This document shows, in pieces, positions 1-5,860 of a stretch of 6,760 nucleotides of DNA. A program made the position numbers and the translations under genes. Numbering within the stretch: position 1 is the stretch's first letter; every line of letters begins with the position of its first letter. This DNA comes from an uncultured Bacilli bacterium. Lineage in GTDB: Bacteria > Bacillota_I > Bacilli_A > RFN20 > CAG-826. The stretch is taken from assembly GCA_944358755.1 (NCBI GenBank), contig CALVRY010000062.1, positions 1 to 6,760 of the forward strand, read 5' to 3'. A model generated the notes under the pieces. The model searched no databases. It saw nothing but the letters and a program-made list of their open reading frames with translations, and had not been told where the DNA came from.

Positions 1-2
1 CA

Positions 3-326
3 ATGAAAGATGAAGAAAAAGATAAAATTGAAAAGTTATTTAAAAGTCATTATGCAATTAATATAGTAAAAAGTAATGAGGAAATAAAAAGACATAATAT
101 TGTTTCAATCATTCTTTTATTTTTTGGGATTATTGTTTATGGAGCATATGGTTTACTTGAATATTTTAAAATGGATTTTATTTTTCAAGGCGTAATTGAA
201 ATTGCTTCTTGGGTATTTATTTGGGAGGCTGTTGATATGTTTTTCCTCTCAAATTTTGGTTCGAGATTAGAAAGAATGAAAAATATTAAAATCTTTAATG
301 CTAAGATAAATCGAATCGAATCTTAA
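3..326 (+). CDS. Small two-helix membrane protein, probably the C-terminal part of a longer protein cut by the window edge
   Basis: I recognise no characterised function. The visible 107 residues are a charged Lys/Glu-rich N-terminal stretch (about 1-31), a membrane segment at about 33-52, a second at about 59-80 (ending WVFIWEAVDMFF), and a basic cytoplasmic-looking tail. The WVFIWEAVD-FF pattern after a KSHY...EIKRHNI segment resembles, from memory, the C-terminal end of uncharacterised Firmicutes proteins that carry a further soluble N-terminal region. The first ATG is only two bases from the window edge, the reading frame is still open there, and no ribosome binding site can be assessed. 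The ATG at 3 may therefore be an internal Met and the gene 5'-truncated. It ends with TAA at 324-326. The next gene starts 35 bases downstream on the same strand, but a promoter-like sequence fills that gap. Coding status is fairly sure; the start is not. Confidence 0.6.
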   Translation: MKDEEKDKIEKLFKSHYAINIVKSNEEIKRHNIVSIILLFFGIIVYGAYGLLEYFKMDFIFQGVIEIASWVFIWEAVDMFFLSNFGSRLERMKNIKIFNAKINRIES

Positions 327-327
327 C

Positions 328-355
328 TTGTAAAAATTCATTTAGAAACTATAAT
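328..355 (+). promoter_or_regulatory. Sigma-A-type promoter of the GNAT gene, predicted leaderless transcript
   Basis: TTGTAA at 328-333 (4 of 6 matches to TTGACA) and a perfect TATAAT at 350-355 are separated by 16 bases. The promoter begins one base after the stop codon of the upstream gene. Transcription would be expected to start about 6-8 bases past the -10 box, at roughly 361-363, which coincides with the GTG start codon at 362. No Shine-Dalgarno sequence is visible. Spacing and box quality are seen directly; promoter activity is inferred, and chance TATAAT matches are common in AT-rich DNA. Confidence 0.5.
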
Positions 356-361
356 TTATTT

Positions 362-913
362 GTGAAATTTATCGGAACTAAAGAAATTGATCTTAATCGC
401 ATATTATTACGTCCTTTTGAAATGAAGGATGTTAATGATGTTTTTGATTATGCAAGCGATGAAGAAATCACAAAATTTTTAACTTGGAATCCTCATAAAA
501 ACATTCAAGAAACAGAAAGTTTGTTAAAAAACGTTTTTACTAAATATGACGAAAAGACGTTTAGATGGGCGATTGTATATAAGAAAAACAATAAGGTAAT
601 TGGAAGTATTGATGTAGCAAGACTCAATTTAGAAAGAGAAAGCGTAGAAATAGGTTACGTTTTAAATCGTGCATATCATAATCAAGGTTTAATGAGTGAA
701 GCGTTTAAAGGAGTTATTGACTATCTTTTTAATGACGTAGATTTAAAAGAAATCAGAGCCTGCTTTGAGTTAGGGAATGAAGCATCTAAAAAAGTAATGG
801 AAAAATGCGGGTTAAAAAGCGAGAGTTTGATAATAGAACGAACCTTACCTTTAAAAGACAACAAGAAAGTATTTGTTTCTTATTATGCTTTGAAACGTTA
901 TCAAAGATATTAA
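362..913 (+). CDS. GNAT-family N-acetyltransferase, RimJ/RimL-like
   Basis: A 183-residue protein predicted to transfer an acetyl group from acetyl-CoA to an amino group; the acceptor (protein N-terminus, small metabolite or drug) cannot be read from the sequence. It has the RimJ/RimL layout: an N-terminal strand with RILLRPF (13-19), ITKFLTWNPHKN (36-47), the central strand VIGSID (79-84), VEIGYVLN (95-102), then the acetyl-CoA pyrophosphate loop and helix YHNQGLMSEA (105-114). In the loop, Asn107 occupies a position that is often Gly, a common variant. Near the C-terminus is the N-(x)2-S pattern in NEASKKVMEKCGL (139-151). Length is normal for the family. The start is GTG at 362. There is no better in-frame start upstream, and the next Met (residue 21) would remove the first strand. 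The start has no Shine-Dalgarno sequence but sits right behind a TATAAT box. Family call is firm; substrate is unknown. Confidence 0.9.
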   Translation: MKFIGTKEIDLNRILLRPFEMKDVNDVFDYASDEEITKFLTWNPHKNIQETESLLKNVFTKYDEKTFRWAIVYKKNNKVIGSIDVARLNLERESVEIGYVLNRAYHNQGLMSEAFKGVIDYLFNDVDLKEIRACFELGNEASKKVMEKCGLKSESLIIERTLPLKDNKKVFVSYYALKRYQRY

Positions 914-918
914 TCAAA

Positions 919-948
919 TTTTCAGAAAAAGTTTTCTTTTTCTGAAAA
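919..948 (+). terminator. Hairpin downstream of the GNAT gene, possible terminator
   Basis: A 13-base-pair perfect stem (919-931 with 936-948) closes on a four-T loop at 932-935, starting six bases after the GNAT stop codon. The position suits a transcription terminator. However, the 3' side continues with ATGTTTAATTAATTAAC rather than an uninterrupted T run, so termination may be partial, or the hairpin may protect the 3' end of the mRNA. The stem is mostly A-T pairs with three G/C pairs in the middle and one at the loop. The structure is seen directly; its role is inferred. Confidence 0.5.
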
Positions 949-972
949 ATGTTTAATTAATTAACTTTTTAC

Positions 973-1032
973 TTGAAACAAATTCATGTTTAATAGTTTA
1001 AATGTGTTTTATTTTTAAGTTTTAATTATAAT
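973..1032 (+). promoter_or_regulatory. Promoter region of the activase gene: two candidates, one giving a nearly leaderless mRNA
   Basis: Candidate A is TTGAAA at 973-978 with TTTAAA at 997-1002 (18-base spacer, 4 of 6 matches at the -10). It would give a leader of about 30 bases that lacks a Shine-Dalgarno sequence. Candidate B is a perfect TATAAT at 1027-1032 with only a poor -35 (GTGTTT around 1004-1009). It would start transcription near 1039-1040, leaving about three bases before the ATG at 1043. The 129-base gap between the GNAT stop and this start contains only the hairpin at 919-948, an AT-palindrome and these boxes. Confidence 0.4.
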
Positions 1033-1042
1033 AATTATTGCT

Positions 1043-4000
1043 ATGGAAAAAGCTTATTCTTTAGGTATTGATATAGGAAGTACAACTGTTAAAGTTGCAA
1101 TTTTAAACAAGGACAACGAAGTTGTCTTTTCAGATTATAGAAGACACTTTGCCTCTATTATTGATACTTTAAAAGCGGTTTTAAATGATGCTAAAGAAAA
1201 GCTTGGTGATATTAGTTGTAAAGTCTTCATTACAGGATCAGGAGGTTTAGGTCTATCTAAAGCTTTAAAAATTCCTTTTGTTCAAGAAGTTGTCGCTGAA
1301 GCAAGAGTAATTAAACTTAGAAGTCCAAAAACTAATGTCGCAATTGAACTTGGAGGAGAAGACGCTAAAATTATCTATTTCGATCATGGAATTGATGAAA
1401 GAATGAATGGAATTTGTGCAGGTGGAACTGGCTCTTTCATCGATCAAATGGCTTCTCTTTTAAAAACTGATGCAAGTGGATTAAATGAACTTGCTAAAGA
1501 TTATAAAGTTATATATCCAATTGCTGCCAGATGTGGAGTTTTTGCTAAAACAGATATTCAACCTCTTATTAATGATGGTGCAAGCAAAAATGATTTAGCG
1601 AAATCTATATTTAAAGCTGTCGTAAACCAAACAATTTCTGGTCTTGCTTGTGGAAAACCAATTAAAGGTAATGTCGCATTTTTAGGTGGTCCATTACACT
1701 TTTTATCAGAGCTTAGAAATACCTTCATTGAAACGTTGAATTTAGGTCCAGAAAATGTATTTGCGCCTGAAGATTCTCATTTATATCCAGCAATTGGTGC
1801 TGCTTTAGAAGAGTGTGAAAACAAATGCGAAAGTTTTCACGCATTTATAAAAAAGTTAAATAATTCCCTAAAATTAGATAATGATATTAAAAAATTAGAT
1901 CCATTATTTGAAAATAACGAGGAATATTTAGATTTTAAAAGAAGACATTCCTTAGCTTGTGTAAAAAAAAGAGATATCAAAAACTTTAAAGGAAATGCAT
2001 TTTTAGGAATTGATGCCGGAAGCACAACAACAAAAATTGCTCTTATAGATGAAGAAGGAAATCTTTTATTTAGTTTCTATACATCTAATGAAGGTTCACC
2101 TATTGAAGCAACTAAAAATGGATTTAAAAAATTATTAGAAGTTTTAAATCCTGAAATAAAAATTATCCAATCTTGCTCAACCGGTTATGGTGAACAACTT
2201 ATTAAATCTGCTTTCAGTTTAGATTATGGTGAAGTCGAAACCATTACCCATTATAAGGCTGCTAAATTCTTTAATAATAAAGTTGACTGCATTTTAGATA
2301 TTGGTGGCCAAGATATGAAATGCATCAAAATAAAAAACGGAAGTGTAGATTCGGTTTTGTTAAATGAAGCTTGTTCATCGGGTTGCGGTTCTTTCATTGA
2401 AACTTTTGCTAAATCTTTGAACAAATCTGTAGAAGAATTTGCAGAGCTTGCTTTGTTTGCAAAATCTCCAGTTGATCTAGGCTCTCGATGCACAGTTTTT
2501 ATGAATAGTAATGTCAAGCAAGCTCAAAAAGAAGGAGCTAGTGTTGGTGACATTTCAAGTGGTTTAGCATATTCAGTTATTAAAAATGCGCTTTATAAAG
2601 TTATTAAACTTACTAGTCCAGATGAACTTGGAAAAAATGTAGTAGTTCAAGGTGGAACTTTTTATAATGAAGCTGTTTTAAGAGCGTTAGAAAAAATCCT
2701 TGATAAAGAAGTTATTCGACCTGATATTAGTGGTATCATGGGTGCTTTTGGTGCTGCACTCGTTGCAAAAGAAAATTATGAATATTACAAACTTCAAACT
2801 ACTATGGTGAGTTTAGAAGATGCGATTAATTTAACTTACAAAACACATTTCTCGCATTGTAAAGGTTGTAACAACAATTGTATATTAACCATCAATACTT
2901 TCTCTAATAAAAAGAGTTTTATTTCTGGAAATAGATGCGAAAGATTTGTTAACAACACAAAGAGAAACGAAGATGTTCCGAATATGTACAAACGGAAATA
3001 CAAAAGATTATTTTCTTATGAACCACTTAGTGTTGATGAAGCAACAAGAGGCACAATTGGGATCCCTCGAGTTTTAAATATTTATGAAAATTATCCTTTT
3101 CGGGCAACGTTCTTTAAGGAACTTGGTTTTAGAGTAGTTATTTCACCAGAAAGTTATCACTCAATTTATGAAATGGGCATAGAATCAATTCCAAGTGAAT
3201 CAGAATGCTATCCTGCAAAACTTGTTCATGGCCATATAGAATGGCTGATTCAAAATGGAATTAAGACAATTTTCTATCCTTCAATTCCTTATGAAAGAAA
3301 TGAAACTAAGTCAGCAAATAATCATTTTAATTGTCCTATTGTTACAAGTTACCCAGAAAATATCAAAAACAATGTTGAAAACTTAAAGAAGTTTGATGTT
3401 AAATTTTTGCATCCATTTTTAAGTTTAACTAACGAAAAAATTGCTTCTGAAGAACTAGCAAAAATCTTCGAAAAAGAATATCAAATTCCACGAAATTTAA
3501 CAAAAAAGGCTGCAAAACTCGCATATTTTGAATTAATTAAATTCAAAAATGAAGTCGAAGAAAAGGGAAGAGAAGTCTTAAAGCGGATGGAAGAAACAAA
3601 CCATAGAGGGATTGTTCTTGCTGGTAGACCATATCACATAGACCCTGAAATAAACCATGGAATTCCAGAGATGATAGAAAGCTATAGTTTTGCTGTTTTA
3701 ACAGAAGATGCAGTTGCTTCACTTGGTGAATGTCTTTTAGATAGACCTTTAAGAGTTAACGACCAATGGATGTATCATTCTCGACTTTATAAAGCTGCAG
3801 CATTTGTAAGAACCAGAAATGATCTTGATTTAGTTCAATTAAATTCCTTTGGGTGTGGACTTGACGCTGTTACAACGGATGAAGTAAGTGAAATTTTAAC
3901 TGGTTCAAACAATATATATACTGTTTTGAAAATTGATGAAATTTCAAATCTTGGCGCTGCAAGAATTCGTATAAGGTCTTTAATTGCTGCGTTAAAAGCG

Positions 4001-5287
4001 AGAGAAATTGAGAAAAATTATGTAAAAATAGCAAAAACAAGTATCAAAAAAGTTATTTTTACTAAAGAAATGAAGAAAACCCACAAAATTTTAGTGCCTA
4101 ATATGTCGCAAATTCATTTTAAGCAACTAGAAGTGGTTATGAAAACTTTTGGTTTTGATGTTGAAGTTCTTGAGCCTAAAGGAAAAACACCAATTGATCT
4201 TGGTTTAAAATATGTAAATAATGATGCGTGTTATCCTTCTTTGATTGTTGTTGGACAAATGATGGAAGCCTTGCAAAGTGGGAAATATGATTTAAACAAA
4301 GTAGCTTTAATTATTTCTCAAACTGGTGGGGGTTGTCGTGCAAGTAATTATATTGGCTTCATTAGAAGGGCCTTAAATAAGGCAAATTTGTCGCAAATCC
4401 CAGTTATTTCTGCAAGTTTTGCTGGTTTAGAAGAAAATCCAGGATTTAAAATTACATTGCCTTTACTTTATAAAGCAATTCAAGGAGTAGTGTATGGTGA
4501 TTTACTTATGAGAGTTTTGCATCACACTAGACCTTATGAAAAAGTTCAAGGCACAACCGATAAAGTTTTTGAAAAATTTGAGAAAAGAGGATTTGAATTT
4601 TTTAAATCTAAAAAGATGAATGTTCGCGAATTTAATGAAATGCTCAAGGATTGTGTAAATGAATTTGATAAAATTGAACGACTCAATATTAAAAAACCAA
4701 AAGTTGGAATTGTTGGTGAAATTTTAGTTAAATTTTCAGACTACGCTAATAACTATTTAGCTGATACATTAGAAAAAGAAGGCGCAGAAGCTGTTATTCC
4801 TGATTTATTAGATTTCTTCCTTTATTGTTTCTTAAACAACGATTTTAAAGCTGAACATTTAGGAAAGAGCAAAGCTTTTGCGAAATTTACACATTCAATG
4901 ATTCAAATTGCTGAGAAATTTAGATCTAAAATGAGATTTTATCTCGATCAAAGTAAAAATTTCACTTCACCTAATTACATCGAACATACTGCAAAAAATG
5001 TTAATGGAATCGTTTCTTTAGGCAATCAAACCGGAGAAGGTTGGTTACTTACTGGAGAAATGGTGGATTTAATTGAAAGCGGAGTAACAAACATTATTTG
5101 CACTCAACCTTTTGGCTGTTTGCCAAATCACATTGTTGGTAAAGGGGTCATTAAAGAACTACACAATCGTTATCCAAAAGCTAACATTATTGCAATAGAT
5201 TATGATAGTGGTGCAAGCGAAGTTAACCAGTTAAATCGTATAAAAATGATGCTTGAAAATGCAAAAAATAATTTAAATGAAGAATAA
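1043..5287 (+). CDS. Giant fused 2-hydroxyacyl-CoA dehydratase activase-related protein (two BcrAD/BadFG-type ATPase domains plus two dehydratase-like halves)
   Basis: An intact 1414-residue cytoplasmic iron-sulfur ATPase. The first ASKHA ATPase domain (about 5-258) shows GIDIGSTTVK (8-17), GSGGLG (65-70), ELGGEDAK (102-109), CAGGTGSF (125-132) and RCGVFAKTD (163-171). Cys125 and Cys164 match the two cluster ligands per subunit of the homodimeric activator HgdC. The second (about 320-578) repeats this: GIDAGSTTTK (322-331), DIGGQDMK (419-426), ACSSGCGSF (443-451), SRCTVFMN (481-488). A linker follows with Cys606, 609, 613 and 632. The rest (about 672-1414) resembles DUF2229 and the dehydratase/HgdB fold, with ECYPAK (721-726), FGCG (936-939), ACYPS (1062-1066), GGGCRASNY (1095-1103) and CTQPFGC (1353-1359). 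Known relatives use ATP to drive low-potential electrons into partner clusters, in (R)-2-hydroxyacyl-CoA dehydratases or double-cubane proteins. No separate partner subunits are nearby, so the substrate is unknown. ATG 1043 is chosen because GIDIGST follows directly. Family is very sure; function is not. Confidence 0.93.
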   Translation: MEKAYSLGIDIGSTTVKVAILNKDNEVVFSDYRRHFASIIDTLKAVLNDAKEKLGDISCKVFITGSGGLGLSKALKIPFVQEVVAEARVIKLRSPKTNVAIELGGEDAKIIYFDHGIDERMNGICAGGTGSFIDQMASLLKTDASGLNELAKDYKVIYPIAARCGVFAKTDIQPLINDGASKNDLAKSIFKAVVNQTISGLACGKPIKGNVAFLGGPLHFLSELRNTFIETLNLGPENVFAPEDSHLYPAIGAALEECENKCESFHAFIKKLNNSLKLDNDIKKLDPLFENNEEYLDFKRRHSLACVKKRDIKNFKGNAFLGIDAGSTTTKIALIDEEGNLLFSFYTSNEGSPIEATKNGFKKLLEVLNPEIKIIQSCSTGYGEQLIKSAFSLDYGEVETITHYKAAKFFNNKVDCILDIGGQDMKCIKIKNGSVDSVLLNEACSSGCGSFIETFAKSLNKSVEEFAELALFAKSPVDLGSRCTVFMNSNVKQAQKEGASVGDISSGLAYSVIKNALYKVIKLTSPDELGKNVVVQGGTFYNEAVLRALEKILDKEVIRPDISGIMGAFGAALVAKENYEYYKLQTTMVSLEDAINLTYKTHFSHCKGCNNNCILTINTFSNKKSFISGNRCERFVNNTKRNEDVPNMYKRKYKRLFSYEPLSVDEATRGTIGIPRVLNIYENYPFRATFFKELGFRVVISPESYHSIYEMGIESIPSESECYPAKLVHGHIEWLIQNGIKTIFYPSIPYERNETKSANNHFNCPIVTSYPENIKNNVENLKKFDVKFLHPFLSLTNEKIASEELAKIFEKEYQIPRNLTKKAAKLAYFELIKFKNEVEEKGREVLKRMEETNHRGIVLAGRPYHIDPEINHGIPEMIESYSFAVLTEDAVASLGECLLDRPLRVNDQWMYHSRLYKAAAFVRTRNDLDLVQLNSFGCGLDAVTTDEVSEILTGSNNIYTVLKIDEISNLGAARIRIRSLIAALKAREIEKNYVKIAKTSIKKVIFTKEMKKTHKILVPNMSQIHFKQLEVVMKTFGFDVEVLEPKGKTPIDLGLKYVNNDACYPSLIVVGQMMEALQSGKYDLNKVALIISQTGGGCRASNYIGFIRRALNKANLSQIPVISASFAGLEENPGFKITLPLLYKAIQGVVYGDLLMRVLHHTRPYEKVQGTTDKVFEKFEKRGFEFFKSKKMNVREFNEMLKDCVNEFDKIERLNIKKPKVGIVGEILVKFSDYANNYLADTLEKEGAEAVIPDLLDFFLYCFLNNDFKAEHLGKSKAFAKFTHSMIQIAEKFRSKMRFYLDQSKNFTSPNYIEHTAKNVNGIVSLGNQTGEGWLLTGEMVDLIESGVTNIICTQPFGCLPNHIVGKGVIKELHNRYPKANIIAIDYDSGASEVNQLNRIKMMLENAKNNLNEE

Positions 5288-5295
5288 TTTATAAT

Positions 5296-5300
5296 GGTGG
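5296..5300 (+). promoter_or_regulatory. Ribosome binding site of the 60-residue membrane protein
   Basis: GGTGG lies eight bases before the ATG at 5309, within the 21-base gap after the activase stop. It is a one-mismatch Shine-Dalgarno core at good spacing and supports ATG 5309 as a true start. It also supports translation from the activase transcript rather than from the TATAAT at 5290-5295, whose transcript would begin after this site. Confidence 0.55.
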
Positions 5301-5308
5301 TAAATTAA

Positions 5309-5491
5309 ATGAGAAAAGTCGCGTTTGTTATTTTAGTTTTAATATCTTTATTAATTAACATTTTGATCATTTCACTAGTGAATCCAATTGAAAAAACGAT
5401 AGTGTGGCTTGTTTTTGCAATCGGTACAGAACTTTTGATTTTTGCGATAATTATTATATTTGAAATAATGAATAAAAATAAAAAATCCTGA
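5309..5491 (+). CDS. Small two-helix membrane protein, function unknown
   Basis: A 60-residue hydrophobic protein with no family I recognise. It has a short positive N-terminus (MRK), a membrane helix at about 4-24, a short loop (NPIEK, 25-29), a second helix at about 30-53 and a lysine-rich end (NKNKKS). The positive-inside rule would put both ends in the cytoplasm. Glu41 falls within the second helix, an unusual buried charge that could matter for packing or partner contact. It begins 21 bases after the activase stop with a GGTGG ribosome binding site, so it is probably the second gene of that transcript. The unit ends on it, because the terminator stem overlaps its TGA stop codon. Short hydrophobic reading frames can arise by chance in AT-rich DNA. 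The ribosome binding site, the start position and the terminator placed at the stop favour a real gene. Confidence 0.6.
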   Translation: MRKVAFVILVLISLLINILIISLVNPIEKTIVWLVFAIGTELLIFAIIIIFEIMNKNKKS

Positions 5492-5509
5492 CGTTTTGCA
5501 GGATTTTTT
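5480..5509. terminator. Bidirectional rho-independent terminator between convergent genes
   Basis: AAAAAATCCTG (5480-5490) pairs with CAGGATTTTTT (5499-5509) around an eight-base loop (5491-5498). Read on the + strand it ends in six T after the GGA of the stem. Read on the - strand the complement gives the same run of T, so it can stop both the activase/membrane-protein unit and the thioredoxin/TraX unit. Its 5' arm contains the end of the small membrane protein gene: the TGA stop at 5489-5491 spans the stem-loop junction. The thioredoxin stop is at 5527-5529, 17 bases away. Confidence 0.85.
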
Positions 5510-5526
5510 GTTAGATTTAGTAAAAA

Positions 5527-5838
5527 TTAGAAAGCTGTATCAACGAATTTTTCTAAACTTGCTAATGGCTTGAATCCAGAAGAGACTGAAATATTAGCGC
5601 CATCTTTTAATAAAACTAATGTTGGAACAACTCTTACATTATATAAAGCTGCGAGCTCTCCAAATTCATCAACATCAACTTTAATAACATTGATATCTGT
5701 TCTTTTTTCAGCTAATTTTTCAAGTTCTGGTGATAACATTCTGCATGGTCCACACCATGTAGCAAAGAAATCAACGAGTGTAACACCATTTTGTGTTAAG
5801 CTTTTAAAATCTTGTCCTTTTTCTAAGTGAATTAACAT
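5527..5838 (-). CDS. trxA: Thioredoxin
   Basis: A 103-residue cytoplasmic thioredoxin that reduces protein disulfides and is itself recycled by a thioredoxin reductase not present here. The classic fold markers are all present: VDFFATWCGPC with redox cysteines 29 and 32, buried Asp23 ahead of the active site, the KVDVDE strand (53-58), the cis-proline loop VVPT (70-73, Pro72), the LLKDG turn (76-80) and the SGF glycine (88). Length is typical, and the SGFKP segment replaces the commoner VGA pattern. The start ATG (5838-5836) is fixed by a strong ribosome binding site six bases upstream. The gene lies 17 bases behind the TraX-family gene on the same strand, so read-through from it is possible; a TATAAT overlapping the TraX stop could also give it its own promoter. 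Product is certain; the symbol follows the family and does not exclude paralogues elsewhere. Confidence 0.95.
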   Translation of the reverse strand: MLIHLEKGQDFKSLTQNGVTLVDFFATWCGPCRMLSPELEKLAEKRTDINVIKVDVDEFGELAALYNVRVVPTLVLLKDGANISVSSGFKPLASLEKFVDTAF

Positions 5839-5843
5839 TTTCG

Positions 5844-5852
5844 TCCTCCTTT
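5844..5852 (-). promoter_or_regulatory. Strong Shine-Dalgarno site of the thioredoxin gene
   Basis: On the - strand this reads AAAGGAGGA, a near-perfect match to the anti-Shine-Dalgarno sequence, with GGAGG six bases before the ATG at 5838. It shows that the organism uses canonical ribosome binding sites, which makes their absence before the GNAT, activase and TraX starts noteworthy. Confidence 0.9.
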
Positions 5853-5854
5853 AA

Positions 5855-5860
5855 ATTATA
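5855..5860 (-). promoter_or_regulatory. Possible -10 box of a separate thioredoxin promoter
   Basis: A perfect TATAAT on the - strand overlaps the TAA stop of the TraX-family gene. The predicted transcription start is about 5848-5849, at the edge of the GGAGG core, giving a leader of roughly ten bases. No convincing -35 box is seen 16-18 bases upstream. It is an alternative to co-transcription with the upstream gene, and weak on its own. Confidence 0.25.

Noticed and set aside
1265..2517. Three open frames on the - strand (1265-1447, 1837-2025, 2251-2517)
   Set aside because: All lie fully inside the well-supported activase gene, have no recognisable domains or ribosome binding sites, and are best explained as antisense shadows.
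2021..2787. Second ATPase domain as a recent tandem DNA duplication or assembly artefact
   Set aside because: The two ATPase domains share motifs but are widely diverged in both DNA and protein, and the frame is intact, which fits an old, family-wide duplication.
5290..5295. TATAAT between the activase stop and the small membrane protein
   Set aside because: No -35 box is at the right distance, and a transcript from it would lose the GGTGG ribosome binding site, so read-through from the activase is the simpler explanation.
5570..5830. An 86-codon + strand open frame
   Set aside because: It is the antisense of the thioredoxin, whose motifs and ribosome binding site are unambiguous.
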